DNA of 64,000 nucleotides from Candidatus Magnetominusculus dajiuhuensis (GTDB lineage Bacteria > Nitrospirota > Thermodesulfovibrionia > Thermodesulfovibrionales > Magnetobacteriaceae): NCBI GenBank assembly GCA_015233465.1, contig JADFXP010000013.1:1-64000 (forward strand), read 5' to 3'. The notes under the pieces are model-generated. The model made no database searches. It worked only from the letters and a program-made list of their open reading frames with translations, and was not told the DNA's origin. The position numbers and the translations under genes are program-made. Positions 8,938-17,833 of the stretch are shown here, in pieces. Within the stretch, counting starts at the first letter, position 1; each line of letters opens with the position of its first letter.

Positions 8938-9091
8938 ATAAGAAAGCAACTTCGTATAAAAGAGCCTATCCTTTAAGACATTTTAACGAATATAACATTT
9001 GAATTTTTTATTGGATTACAATATGAAAATGTCCCTCTTGTAATTTATACTATCAAAGATATGAATAATTCAGAATTATAATCAGAAAACC

Positions 9092-9361
9092 TCATCTGAC
9101 AGACTTATTTCTGTAATACAATAAAATATCAACAAATACCATCAATCCATTTAATATATATAAATAAACTACAAAATCAAAATGATAAAATACTTTATGT
9201 GCAATGCCGCTAAGATAACCAATAAAGACTATAAATAAAAAAAGCACGCTTTTACCTGCATTATCTTTAGCCTTATATGACTTATAAATAGAAACAGGCC
9301 ATGCAAATCCAAAACATAACAGCATAATAATCTCAAAAATCTTTGAATTCATAATTGTCAA
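9092..9361 (-). CDS. Small membrane protein, SemiSWEET/PQ-loop-like
   Basis: An 89-residue protein with three predicted hydrophobic helices: about 7-23, 37-55 and 65-82. The first helix ends in FAWPVSIYKSYKAKDNAGKS, which resembles the PQ-loop of small three-helix SemiSWEET transporters with WP in place of PQ. SemiSWEETs dimerise to carry sugars. The identification rests on this motif and on the helix count only, so transport is a guess. An internal ATG three codons in (MNSKIFEI) is an alternative start. It stands alone between the slipin and tauE regions. Confidence 0.6.
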   Translation of the reverse strand: MTIMNSKIFEIIMLLCFGFAWPVSIYKSYKAKDNAGKSVLFLFIVFIGYLSGIAHKVFYHFDFVVYLYILNGLMVFVDILLYYRNKSVR

Positions 9362-9475
9362 TTTATAAATAACATTTTACAAGACAGATAAGACTTTATT
9401 TCAATTTGTTTTCATTTAGATGCTGCGGGGATATTTTGAAACTAAAATCGCAAATTGTCTATTATCGCTATCATT

Positions 9476-10237
9476 CTAACGAACGAAATAAATCACAGCA
9501 ACTATTGTACCTGTTACCACAACAATACGGCGCAATATTTCTGGCTTAATCCAGCCTGCCAAACGTCCGCCCAATACCCCTCCTACAAGCGCACATACAG
9601 CCATAACAATCGCGGCAGACCATACAACCTTTCCTGAGAATATGAAAAAAATTGCAGCAGCAATGTTAATGCTAAATGAGACCGATTGTTTTAGGGCATT
9701 TAATCTTGTAAAAGACTCTTCCAGAACAAGTCCAAGTACCGCAAGCACAATAACGCTAACCCCTGCTCCAAAATAACCTCCATAAACCGCAGCAGGAATA
9801 ACTGGAAGTATTACCCATGCGTCATGCAGGGTAACTACTCCGTTTTTGCCTGAACGAGATATTACCCAAGCACGCAATTTATCCTGAAAAGCTAGTAAAA
9901 CTACTGCCATTAGAATCAGATACGGCACAAGATTTCGGAATGCTTGATCCCCAGTTTTCAAAAGTAATACCCCGCCGCCAACGCCTCCCAGCAGACTGAC
10001 AGGCAGCAGCAGCCATAGCCTAGCCATTTGACCTTTGAGATCCTTCATCTGCGCAAATGTAGCGCCAAGATAACCGGGACAAAGGGCAACTGTATTGGTT
10101 ACGTTAGCTGCAACAGCAGGAACACCTACAGCAGTAAGCATAGGGAATGTGATAAGTGTCCCCCCGCCAGCAAGTGCATTTACTGCACCTCCTAATATTG
10201 CTGCAAATCCCACTACAAGTAAATCAACATAACTCAT
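9476..10237 (-). CDS. TauE/SafE family sulfite exporter-like permease
   Basis: The 253-residue polytopic protein shows the family signature in its first helix pair ([23 protein letters not shown], split across the start, then [22 protein letters not shown]) and the mirrored second half ([36 protein letters not shown]). About seven to eight membrane segments are visible. TauE/SafE proteins export sulfite, sulfoacetate or related anions; the substrate here is unknown, although a sulfur role would fit a dsr-carrying host. It starts 24 bases before the upstream response-regulator stop on the same strand, so it may be the last gene of that transcript. Confidence 0.88.
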   Translation of the reverse strand: MSYVDLLVVGFAAILGGAVNALAGGGTLITFPMLTAVGVPAVAANVTNTVALCPGYLGATFAQMKDLKGQMARLWLLLPVSLLGGVGGGVLLLKTGDQAFRNLVPYLILMAVVLLAFQDKLRAWVISRSGKNGVVTLHDAWVILPVIPAAVYGGYFGAGVSVIVLAVLGLVLEESFTRLNALKQSVSFSINIAAAIFFIFSGKVVWSAAIVMAVCALVGGVLGGRLAGWIKPEILRRIVVVTGTIVAVIYFVR

Positions 10238-10261
10238 AATTGCCTCACTAATTGCCCATCA

Positions 10262-11593
10262 CTATACTTGCTCAAGTGATGCATCATAAAACTGATAATT
10301 ATTCCTTCCGCTTTCCTTTGCATGATACATTGCAACATCTGCCATTTTAACAAGCATATCTATATCATAACTGTCTGTTGGGAATATACTTATCCCAATA
10401 CTTGCGCTTACAGAGCAGTCATAACTATCTAATTTATAAGGATTCATTATTGACTGAACAATCTTTGAGGCAACTATCTCTACGTCTTCACGATTTTTGA
10501 TATTTGATAGAATTACCGTAAACTCATCTCCTCCCATACGGGCAACTGTATCTGATTCACGAACACAGCTATTAAATCTTGATGCAGTCTCCTTTAAAAG
10601 CATATCCCCTATATGATGACCAAATGTATCATTTACATATTTAAACCGATCTAAATCTATAAAGAGTAATGCAAAACTCTGTTTAGTTCGCTTTGCCTGC
10701 GCATGAAGCTGATCAAGACGGTCAAAAAAAAGAGTTCGGTTTGGAAGTGATGTTAATATATCAAAATGCGCAAGATATTCAAGCCTCTGCTCTGCCTCTT
10801 TGCGCTCTGTTATGTCTCTAAAGATTATCTGTCCAGCAGTCATATCACTATACTGAAGCGGTACAGCCGCTATCTCAACATCTATAATTCTACTATCTGG
10901 CCTTATTATTTTTGCGCAAATCCAAGGCATTTTTGATTTTTCATACTCTACTATGTTTAAAACCTTTTTAATATTTTCCTTATACTCTTCCTCAATAAAT
11001 TCAACTATCTCTCTTCCAATTAACTCTCTCATATCTCTTGCGCCAAGCAGTTTTATACCTGCAGAATTAACAAAATTTATCTTACCGCTTGTATATATCG
11101 CAATTCCATCAGGAGACATCTCCACAAGGAGTTTATAACGCTCTTCACTTTCAGCAATAAGTTTGAACATGCGCTTTTGCTCTTCAATCATCTCCTGTCT
11201 CTGCATTGCCTGCTCTATAACCATTGGAATGAGCTCAAGATAACGAGTACCGCTGTCTTTAACAATGTAATCATATGCCCCAAGTTTCATTGCCTCTACT
11301 GCCACATTTTCATTGCCATGGGCTGTGATCATTATTGCAGGTATCGGGAGCGTGTTGTCTTCGTTGTTGCTCTTAGCAAGAGCCTTAATAACGTCAACCC
11401 CTCCAAGAATAGGCATGTTATAGTCAATAAGCAGGATGTCATATTTGCTTTTTTCTATCATATTAAGACCATCCTTGCCGTTACTTGCTATATCAACTGT
11501 ATATCCTTTGCGGCCAAGGCTTTTTTGTAAGAGTCTGGCAAGTCCGTTATCATCTTCCATGTATAAAATATTATAATTTTTCAGGGCTTTCAC
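10262..11593 (-). CDS. Response regulator-PAS-diguanylate cyclase
   Basis: The 443-residue protein has three domains. A receiver at about 8-128 has acidic EDD near the N-terminus, phospho-acceptor in DILLIDYNMP and the DYIVKDSG lysine. A PAS domain follows at about 150-270 (ERYKLLVEMSPDGIAIY, ending IIFRDITERKEAEQ). A GGDEF domain at about 275-440 contains LTSLPNRTLFFDRL and an intact GGDEF loop in ARMGGDEFTVIL. An RESD inhibitory site sits five residues before GGDEF, so product inhibition is expected. It should make cyclic di-GMP. It lies 23 bases after a single-domain response regulator, likely a phosphorelay pair; no kinase is adjacent. Confidence 0.93.
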   Translation of the reverse strand: MKALKNYNILYMEDDNGLARLLQKSLGRKGYTVDIASNGKDGLNMIEKSKYDILLIDYNMPILGGVDVIKALAKSNNEDNTLPIPAIMITAHGNENVAVEAMKLGAYDYIVKDSGTRYLELIPMVIEQAMQRQEMIEEQKRMFKLIAESEERYKLLVEMSPDGIAIYTSGKINFVNSAGIKLLGARDMRELIGREIVEFIEEEYKENIKKVLNIVEYEKSKMPWICAKIIRPDSRIIDVEIAAVPLQYSDMTAGQIIFRDITERKEAEQRLEYLAHFDILTSLPNRTLFFDRLDQLHAQAKRTKQSFALLFIDLDRFKYVNDTFGHHIGDMLLKETASRFNSCVRESDTVARMGGDEFTVILSNIKNREDVEIVASKIVQSIMNPYKLDSYDCSVSASIGISIFPTDSYDIDMLVKMADVAMYHAKESGRNNYQFYDASLEQV

Positions 11594-11616
11594 CTATATT
11601 TCTCTCTTAAAAATAA

Positions 11617-12048
11617 TTACGGTATCTTTATCAATGATAAAAATAATCCAAGTTTACGAATTGTCTCAGCAAACTCCAAATATTCTACTGGTTTTGTCAG
11701 GTATAAATTACAACCTAGCTCATAACATTTACTGATTTCATGTGGATTATCTGTTGTAGTCATAATGATTACAGGCAGATACCTTGAATTAACGTCTTCT
11801 TTTATAATCTTAAGGACTTGATAGCCGTCAAGAACTGGGAGATTGAGATCTAAGAGCACTAACATTGGGGTAGAAGAATGAGCAAAACTTTTGTTTTCAC
11901 CGCTAAATAAATAATCTACTGCCTGCTGCCCATCAGTAAATTTTAAAACCTTATTTTCTATCTCTGCACGTTTGAGATTTTTCTCAATAAGACGCGCATG
12001 TCCAGAATCATCTTCAACAAGTATAATGGTTACAGTTTTATTTTCCAT
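11617..12048 (-). CDS. Single-domain response regulator (Rcp1-like)
   Basis: The 143-residue protein is a receiver domain alone. VEDDSGHARLIEKNLKRA supplies the acidic pocket, VLLDLNLPVLDGYQVL the phospho-acceptor Asp, MTTTDNPHEI the conserved Thr region, and YLTKPVEY the Lys. The N-terminal ILVEDDSGHARLIEK pattern and the long gap before the Asp resemble Rcp1/CheY-like regulators of phytochrome-type kinases. It is the first gene of a minus-strand unit with the PAS-GGDEF regulator and divergent from lexA. Confidence 0.92.
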   Translation of the reverse strand: MENKTVTIILVEDDSGHARLIEKNLKRAEIENKVLKFTDGQQAVDYLFSGENKSFAHSSTPMLVLLDLNLPVLDGYQVLKIIKEDVNSRYLPVIIMTTTDNPHEISKCYELGCNLYLTKPVEYLEFAETIRKLGLFLSLIKIP

Positions 12049-12134
12049 AATTTAAGCCAATTTAACGGTTTCATTCTTCTATCATCTTACCATAATAATA
12101 ATTTTATAATCAATTAATAATTGTTCATTTTAGA

Positions 12135-12162
12135 TTGACAATACTATACATTTGTATGGTAT
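12135..12162 (+). promoter_or_regulatory. lexA promoter with candidate LexA operator
   Basis: TTGACA (12135-12140) is followed at once by an inverted repeat: arm ATACTATACA (12141-12150), TT, then arm TGTATGGTAT (12153-12162), with 9 of 10 positions complementary. It lies 8 bases before the lexA ATG, over the core promoter, where an autoregulatory operator is expected. The sequence differs from the E. coli and Bacillus SOS boxes. Confidence 0.6.
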
Positions 12163-12170
12163 CATAGAAC

Positions 12171-12782
12171 ATGGAACTGACAAAGCGGCAGGCAGAGATA
12201 TTAGATTTTATAAAGGCGCACATATCAAAAGCAGGCTTTCCTCCTACAGTAAGGGAGATATGCGCACATTTTGGGTTCACATCTCCAGCCTCTGCAAAGC
12301 AGCATATAGATGCCTTAAAAGCTAAGGGATATATAAAGAAGAGTCCATTTAAGGGACGCGGGATTGAGATAATCGGGGCGATAGCCCCACAGATTAATAA
12401 AAGCATTATGAAAGTTCCAATTGTCGGAAGGATTAGGGCAGGAACGCCTATACTTGCAGCAGAAGAGATAGAGGAATACATATCAATAGACCGTAATATC
12501 TTTAGAAATGAATCTGGTTTTGGACTTAGGGTTGTAGGCGAAAGCATGATAGATGCAGGGATATTAGAAGGCGATATTGTATTTATTTCAACGGATACAG
12601 AGGTTAATAACGGAGATATTGTGGCTGCCATGATAGATGACTGCGCTACATTAAAGAGATTTTTTAGAGACGGCGACATTGTCAGGCTTGTTCCAGAAAA
12701 TATTGATATGTCTGCGATTATCTTACCTATTAAAGATGTAAAGATCATTGGCAGGGTCATGGTAGTTATGAGGAAGTTATAG
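12171..12782 (+). CDS. lexA: LexA SOS repressor/autopeptidase
   Basis: The 203-residue protein is full length. The N-terminal winged helix (LTKRQAEILDFIKAHI, PTVREICAHFGF, SAKQHIDALKAKGYI) binds the operator. The C-terminal S24 peptidase part has the Ala-Gly cleavage site in GRIRAGTPIL (about 87-96), the nucleophile Ser in GESMIDAGI and the general-base Lys in ATLKRFFRDG. It represses DNA-damage genes until RecA filaments trigger self-cleavage. It leads an operon with a DUF6504-like gene 5 bases downstream and dinB, so it likely controls translesion synthesis. Confidence 0.96.
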   Translation: MELTKRQAEILDFIKAHISKAGFPPTVREICAHFGFTSPASAKQHIDALKAKGYIKKSPFKGRGIEIIGAIAPQINKSIMKVPIVGRIRAGTPILAAEEIEEYISIDRNIFRNESGFGLRVVGESMIDAGILEGDIVFISTDTEVNNGDIVAAMIDDCATLKRFFRDGDIVRLVPENIDMSAIILPIKDVKIIGRVMVVMRKL

Positions 12783-12787
12783 TAAAT

Positions 12788-13030
12788 ATGGAACCCATTA
12801 ATGAAAAAATCAGCGTTCTTGCCCTCTTTGGAGATAAAGAAAAACTGCGTCCATATAGATTTAAATGGGGAAACAGGATTTTTAATATTAAAGATGTGAC
12901 TTATTCATGGGTAGATACGTTAGGGAGCGCTAAGATTTATCATTTTGCAGTTACAGACGGCGCTACGGTATTTGAGCTTGGATTTAATTCCCTTTCTATG
13001 GTTTGGAGGCTTGAGCGTACAGATGCCTAA
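12788..13030 (+). CDS. DUF6504-like small protein in SOS operon
   Basis: An 80-residue protein with the pattern RPYRFKWGNRIFNIKDV, a WVDT segment, YHFAVTDGATVFEL and a closing WRLERTDA. This resembles DUF6504 proteins, which are encoded next to Y-family or ImuB polymerase genes and have no established biochemical role. It sits between lexA (5-base gap) and dinB, whose start overlaps its stop by 8 bases, so it is translated with the polymerase. A role as polymerase accessory is inferred only from context. Confidence 0.7.
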   Translation: MEPINEKISVLALFGDKEKLRPYRFKWGNRIFNIKDVTYSWVDTLGSAKIYHFAVTDGATVFELGFNSLSMVWRLERTDA

Positions 13031-14237
13031 GACTATAATCTTGGTAGATATGGATGCCTTTTTTGCCTCTGTTGAGCAGCAGTGTAATCCCAGTCTAAGG
13101 GGCAGGCCTATCGGAGTTATCGGTTCAGACAAAAGGACAGTTATTACTGCTGCATCTTATGAGGCAAAGGCACTTGGCATAAAGACTGGTATGAATAAAT
13201 TTGAGGCAAAACGCCTGTGTCCTGAAATAATCTTAGTTATTGGAAATAATCGCAAATATACCCATACATGCAGTGAACTTGCAAAGATATATGCAAGATA
13301 CACCCCTGATGTTGAAGTTTATTCCATAGATGAGGCATTCCTTGACATAACAGATACTCAGCATCTATTTGGCGGGGCAATGGAAATAGGGGCTCAGCTT
13401 AAAAAAGAGATAAAAAAAACCTTTGGGATAAATGCAAGCGTAGGCATAAGCCATAACAAACTTCTGGCAAAACTCGCCTCTGATATATCAAAACCAGATG
13501 GTCTGCGATATATTAGTATGGAAGATGCTCCATCAGTTCTTGAGGACATGCCTACGGATAAATTATGGGGTATTGGCAGAGGCATTGGCAACAGGCTGAA
13601 ACTAATGGGTATAACAACATGCGGACAGCTTGGCAGGATGTCTGAGACATTTTTAAGAAGTCATTTTGGTATAATTGGAGAGAGATTAAAGGAGATGGGA
13701 CAGGGAATTGGTTCATTCTCAGTATTGAAAGAAACGGCCATTGCTAAATCTATTGGTCACAGCATGACCCTGCCCAAAGATATTATTAATATGAGAGATA
13801 TTGAGGCACATATACTAAAACTATCTGAAATGGTAGCAAGGCGGGGAAGATTATATAATCTGCTTGGTGAAGTTGTATCTGTGGTTATACGCTATAAGAG
13901 TTTTAAGACATTTACAAGACAAAAAAAGATAAACACACATACATATGACACGCACATTATCTATGACACTGCAATTGGAATAATCAAAGTGATACGACTG
14001 GCAGAACCAGTACGACTGCTTGGAGTTACGCTTTCAGGGCTTCGAGAAGATTCAGGTCAGATGTCTATATTTAATGAATGCAATAAAAAAGATGCGTTAA
14101 TAAAGAGCATGGACAGTATAAACGATAAATACGGCGAATTCACTGTATCATGGGCATCGTATTTAGATATTCGCAGACATCTTGGCGTAATATCGCCAGC
14201 ATGGAGACCATCTGGGCTAAGAAGAACAGATGTATGA
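13023..14237 (+). CDS. dinB: DNA polymerase IV (Y family)
   Basis: The 404-residue protein is a complete Y-family polymerase. IILVDMDAFFASVEQQ holds the first metal-binding Asp, and YSIDEAFLDIT the second catalytic acidic pair; GIGRGIGNRLKLMGI is the helix-hairpin-helix thumb, and the little-finger domain follows after about residue 240. It performs error-prone bypass of lesions. A longer frame begins at 12945, but the family start MPKTIILVDMD is at 13023, overlapping the DUF6504 stop by 8 bases. Operon position behind lexA points to SOS induction. Confidence 0.95.
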   Translation: MPKTIILVDMDAFFASVEQQCNPSLRGRPIGVIGSDKRTVITAASYEAKALGIKTGMNKFEAKRLCPEIILVIGNNRKYTHTCSELAKIYARYTPDVEVYSIDEAFLDITDTQHLFGGAMEIGAQLKKEIKKTFGINASVGISHNKLLAKLASDISKPDGLRYISMEDAPSVLEDMPTDKLWGIGRGIGNRLKLMGITTCGQLGRMSETFLRSHFGIIGERLKEMGQGIGSFSVLKETAIAKSIGHSMTLPKDIINMRDIEAHILKLSEMVARRGRLYNLLGEVVSVVIRYKSFKTFTRQKKINTHTYDTHIIYDTAIGIIKVIRLAEPVRLLGVTLSGLREDSGQMSIFNECNKKDALIKSMDSINDKYGEFTVSWASYLDIRRHLGVISPAWRPSGLRRTDV

Positions 14238-14394
14238 TTAATAAAAAAACTCATATTAAAATATATGATTCTTATCATTTTATATTTTAAATCTATAGTT
14301 ATATAATATATCTATAATTATAATTTATAAACAAATAGTTTGGATAGTCACATATTATAAACCGAATATTATTTATTAAAAGGAGGCAGTATAA

Positions 14395-15684
14395 ATGTTT
14401 TGTAATCAATGCGAACAAACGGCAAAAGGCACAGGATGCACAATATCTGGAGTTTGTGGTAAAAATGAAGACATTCAGAGTATGCAGGAGATTTTGTTAT
14501 ACGGACTAAAAGGTATAGCAGCTTATGCATATCATGCAAGAAAACTTGGAGGAATAGACCCTGAAGTTGACGGATTTATGCACGAGGCTCTCTTTAACAC
14601 TATCACAAATGCTAATTTTAATCTTGATTCACATATCAAACTTGCCCTTAAATGCGGAGCTATGAACCTTAAAGTAATGGAGCTGCTAGACAAATGCAAT
14701 ACTGAAACATTTGGCATACCAGTACCAGCGCATGTTGAAACAGGTACAAGGGCTGGACATGGTATCTTAGTTACTGGACATGATTATGGTGACCTGCTTA
14801 ATCTTTTGAAACAGACAGAGGGAACAGGCATTAACATTTATACACATAGCGAGATGCTTCCTGCACATAGCTATCCTAAACTTGCAAAGTATAAACATCT
14901 TGTAGGAAACTACGGCGGACCTTGGCAGTTACAAAAGAAGGAATTTGCAACATTTCCAGGCGCAGTTTTATCAACAACAAATTGTGTCTTGATTCCACCA
15001 GACAATACCTATCTGGACAGATTATTTACAACTGGGCCTACTGGGATTCCAGGAGCTGTTCATATTGAAGGAAGTGACTACAGCGCAATTATTGAAAAAG
15101 CTAAGTCTCTGCCTAAACTTCCTGACTCACCCGGCAAAAAACTATTAACCGGCTTCCATCATACCTCTGTGCTTGGTTTGGCTGGTAAGATTATTGAAGC
15201 AGTCAAGGCTGGAAAGATTCGTCATTTCTTTTTAATCGGAGGATGTGACGGAGCAAAGGCAGGACGTAATTATTATACAGAATTTGCAGAGAAAGTTCCT
15301 AAGGATTGCGTGATCCTCACACTAGCCTGCGGAAAATATAGATTTAACCATATGGATTTTGGCGACATAGACGGCATCCCTAGACTCATTGACCTTGGGC
15401 AGTGTAATAATGCGTATTCAGCGATTCAGATTGCCGTAGCACTTGCCGGGGCATTTAATTGCGGAGTAAACGACCTGCCATTATCTTTAGTCTTATCGTG
15501 GTTTGAACAAAAGGCGGTTGCTATACTTCTTACACTCCTTAATTTAGGGATTAAGAATATTCGCATTGGGCCAAGCCTGCCAGCTTTTATCTCACCAAAT
15601 GTGCTCAATGTATTAGTTGAAAAATTCAACATCACGCCTATCACAACACCAGATGCTGATTTGAAGGCTATTTTGAAGAAATAA
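14395..15684 (+). CDS. hcp: Hybrid cluster protein, short class III form
   Basis: The 429-residue protein begins with MFCNQCEQTAKGTGC, and Cys3, Cys6, Cys15 and Cys21 form the N-terminal Fe-S ligand set. Later blocks GHDYGDLLNLLKQTEGTGIN, NYGGPWQLQKKEF, SDYSAIIEKA, GCDGAKAGRNYYTEFA and LACGKYRFNHMDFGDI belong to the hybrid-cluster fold. Class I/II proteins have about 530-550 residues with an extra helical domain 1; this one lacks much of that, as in class III. Hcp reduces nitric oxide and is linked to nitrosative-stress tolerance in anaerobes. A strong AGGAGG site precedes the start. It appears monocistronic; no Hcr reductase is adjacent. Confidence 0.93.
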   Translation: MFCNQCEQTAKGTGCTISGVCGKNEDIQSMQEILLYGLKGIAAYAYHARKLGGIDPEVDGFMHEALFNTITNANFNLDSHIKLALKCGAMNLKVMELLDKCNTETFGIPVPAHVETGTRAGHGILVTGHDYGDLLNLLKQTEGTGINIYTHSEMLPAHSYPKLAKYKHLVGNYGGPWQLQKKEFATFPGAVLSTTNCVLIPPDNTYLDRLFTTGPTGIPGAVHIEGSDYSAIIEKAKSLPKLPDSPGKKLLTGFHHTSVLGLAGKIIEAVKAGKIRHFFLIGGCDGAKAGRNYYTEFAEKVPKDCVILTLACGKYRFNHMDFGDIDGIPRLIDLGQCNNAYSAIQIAVALAGAFNCGVNDLPLSLVLSWFEQKAVAILLTLLNLGIKNIRIGPSLPAFISPNVLNVLVEKFNITPITTPDADLKAILKK

Positions 15685-15686
15685 AT

Positions 15687-15740
15687 AATCCGCAAAGGGA
15701 TTTTTAAAACGGGTCTATGACCCTCCCTTTGAACCCGTTA
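15687..15740 (+). repeat. Palindromic repeat, copy 2 (variant)
   Basis: AATCCGCAAAGGGATTTTT is followed by AACGGGTCTATGACCCT and TCCCTTTGAACCCGTT. The outer AACGGGT and ACCCGTT arms can also pair. It combines elements found separately in the other repeats and starts 3 bases after the hcp stop. Confidence 0.75.
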
Positions 15741-15791
15741 TAAAAAAAAGGGTAAGATTTTTTGACAATTACAAAATATGTACAATAAGTA

Positions 15792-15819
15792 GGGGCAGCC
15801 CTTGTGGCTGCCCTTTTTT
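15792..15819 (+). terminator. Rho-independent terminator after hcp
   Basis: Stem GGGCAGCC (15793-15800) pairs with GGCTGCCC (15806-15813) across a CTTGT loop and is followed by TTTTTT. It lies about 110 bases downstream of hcp, in a convergent region. Confidence 0.8.
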
Positions 15820-15867
15820 ATGGACTAAACATTAAATAAATGGTTTAATTAATACTAAAAAATTATG

Positions 15868-15940
15868 GGTTCAAAGGGACGAGTCCCTTTGCGGGTCAAG
15901 GGCAGAGCCCTTGCAGGTGTTTGAGGGCAGAGCCCTCAAT
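15868..15940 (+). repeat. Palindromic repeat, copy 3 (extended)
   Basis: Three hairpins follow one another: AAAGGGACGAGTCCCTTT, AAGGGCAGAGCCCTT and TGAGGGCAGAGCCCTCA. This is the longest copy and shows that the GGGCAGAGCCC unit can be duplicated within one element. It abuts the 3' end of the minus-strand gene at 15949. Confidence 0.85.
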
Positions 15941-15948
15941 CTTTAAAA

Positions 15949-17502
15949 TTAGTGGTAAATATATATCTGACCAATATCAGCACAATTTCGTATAATGGCA
16001 GGGATGCCATATTTTTCAATAATCTTATCAGAATTCAGGTCTTTAATGATAATCATAACAGGTTCTTTTCCATGTGGAAGCGGCGCTTTATTATACCATT
16101 CATTATGATTAAGCCAATGAAATTCCTCTATATTAGCATCCCATTGATTTACCTTTAGACTGCTCTTTGATAAATATGTAATATAATTTGCCAGCCTATA
16201 ATCTGAATAAGCAAATTTTATAGAATTCTCCATTGCCACAATGTCAATGCATTCTACAACCGATGGATACGGAACATGAAATGCCAATTTATTGACTAAC
16301 AGATAACTTAAATTATTATATAAAATTAAAGACATTAGAATAACTATGGCAGTATTTTTTATTTTAATAATATTCCTATTATCAGAAAAATTAAAGAACA
16401 TTAACCATATAAACAATATAGGAGAAATAATCCATAAGGAAGAAAAATACCTCAATGACCCTAAATCCTTCCATGTGCCCATTATTATCGGAGCAGAGAT
16501 TGTGAATATTATTTGACTCATTGTGAAAATGGCTAAAAATATACCAACTGAAATTGACTCAGAGTCTGATGATTGATCTATAGAAGTCACCCTAAGATAT
16601 TTTCGATAATTGATTAACGAAGCAATAGAAAGAATAAAACAAAGGGTGACAGATACAAATTCCAGCTTAAAATCAAAGAGTCTTATATCGCTAATAAATT
16701 TAAATAATACGTCCTTTGAAAAAAGCCTGATACCAATTCCAGATATATTTAGATGTTGATAAACAACCATATCCCTCAGTATTAATTCAGAAATAAGAGA
16801 TCCTATTCCATAACATGTAAAGGTCATAATAACAACACGCCATGAAACCAAACCAATAATTGTAGTGATGAATAATGATGCCATGATTGGAATAAAAAAT
16901 TGCGAGATTATCAATTTATCTGAGGCAATCAGTAGTATGCTCAATATTAATTGCAAAATAAATGTAACCTTTGTATAAACACGCCTTGTTATAATATGAG
17001 CAGATAAAACAAGGCTTGCAAATCCTAAAACAATCTCACCGCCATGAAAATTAGGCCATAATCTCTCTACAACTTGATTATTAGGAAAACTTAGCAAAGA
17101 TGACAGAGCCAGTATTGCAATACACCCATATTCATATGACTCCAGTCTTGGCACTGTTAACATATTAAACAGTTTTATACACAAAAATACTATAAATGCT
17201 AATAATAAAAGTACATATAAGGCATTACTAAAAAATATATTTGATGACAGCGATTTTGTTATAAAAAAAAGCGGTATATCAGGAAAAAATTGAGGCGCAG
17301 CAGAGAAATTCCAGCCGTTAAAACCCAGCCTTTCAACAATAATTGCATTATAAAGGGCTGTCAATGCAAGTTTATCAGAATTAAAATCATGCAGCATAAT
17401 TAATACTGCATTGATAAATCCCAATCCTGCCAGTATCAACAAAAGTATAATATTTAATAAATGCGCAGTTCTATGATTTGATGAGATATCGTTCATTTTC
17501 AA
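15949..17502 (-). CDS. Polytopic membrane protein of unknown function
   Basis: The 517-residue protein has about 10-12 hydrophobic helices over residues 15-410 and a soluble C-terminal part of about 100 residues. The first extracytoplasmic loop carries NFSAAPQFFPDIPLFF, a PxFFPD pattern reminiscent of GT-C glycosyltransferases, where acidic residues after helix 1 bind the lipid-linked donor. The C-terminal region (YSDYRLANYITYLSKS, then DANIEEFHWLNHNEWYNKAP) looks periplasmic and may be a substrate-binding tail. No exact family is recognised. It stands alone on the minus strand with a palindromic repeat at its 3' end. Confidence 0.6.
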   Translation of the reverse strand: MKMNDISSNHRTAHLLNIILLLILAGLGFINAVLIMLHDFNSDKLALTALYNAIIVERLGFNGWNFSAAPQFFPDIPLFFITKSLSSNIFFSNALYVLLLLAFIVFLCIKLFNMLTVPRLESYEYGCIAILALSSLLSFPNNQVVERLWPNFHGGEIVLGFASLVLSAHIITRRVYTKVTFILQLILSILLIASDKLIISQFFIPIMASLFITTIIGLVSWRVVIMTFTCYGIGSLISELILRDMVVYQHLNISGIGIRLFSKDVLFKFISDIRLFDFKLEFVSVTLCFILSIASLINYRKYLRVTSIDQSSDSESISVGIFLAIFTMSQIIFTISAPIIMGTWKDLGSLRYFSSLWIISPILFIWLMFFNFSDNRNIIKIKNTAIVILMSLILYNNLSYLLVNKLAFHVPYPSVVECIDIVAMENSIKFAYSDYRLANYITYLSKSSLKVNQWDANIEEFHWLNHNEWYNKAPLPHGKEPVMIIIKDLNSDKIIEKYGIPAIIRNCADIGQIYIYH

Positions 17503-17695
17503 TAAATTGATACTTCAATAAATAATTTTATGTTACTATAAAATACTGTAAATATGCTAATAATTATTGGGTGAAGCGCAAAGGAGAGAGAGATTAATAC
17601 ATTAGAGCTTTCAATTGAAAAAACATGAGCAAAAAATGTTTATTGGATATCTGATAGACTGAGGCCAAAACTAATAAAATCCATTGACTACGGAT
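17503..17695. other. Divergent spacer before small ORF and histidine kinase
   Basis: AT-rich, no palindromic repeat. An AAGGAGAGAGAG tract near 17580 resembles a ribosome binding site, but no frame of useful length follows it. Together with the small ORF at 17696-17833 it makes up the 327-base gap between annotated genes. Confidence 0.5.
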
Positions 17696-17833
17696 ATGAC
17701 ACAAACAGCTGCCTCAAGTTATGTTAAAGGCGGAGGAGATTTGTTAATGCCAAAATCTGCTTTCAGTAATCTCAGGGATAAAATATGCGATATTAACTAT
17801 CATGATCAAGATATTTTATCATTAAAAATATGA
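17696..17833 (+). CDS. Small ORF coupled to the histidine kinase (hypothetical)
   Basis: A 45-codon frame from ATG 17696 to TGA 17831-17833, whose stop overlaps the kinase ATG as ATGA. An internal ATG at 17747 is preceded by GGAGGAG and would give a 28-residue product (MPKSAFSNLRDK...), the more likely translated form. No family is recognised. The strong ribosome binding site and overlap suggest translational coupling to the kinase; it could also be the tail of a decayed gene. Confidence 0.4.
   Translation: MTQTAASSYVKGGGDLLMPKSAFSNLRDKICDINYHDQDILSLKI

Noticed and set aside
12945-13022. Upstream extension of dinB to 12945
   Set aside because: It overlaps the DUF6504 frame fully and adds 26 residues with no family support; MPKTIILVDMD at 13023 is the canonical start.
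14330-14394. HcpR/FNR-type operator before hcp
   Set aside because: No TTGAT-N4-ATCAA or GTGA-N6-TCAC type palindrome is present in the upstream region.
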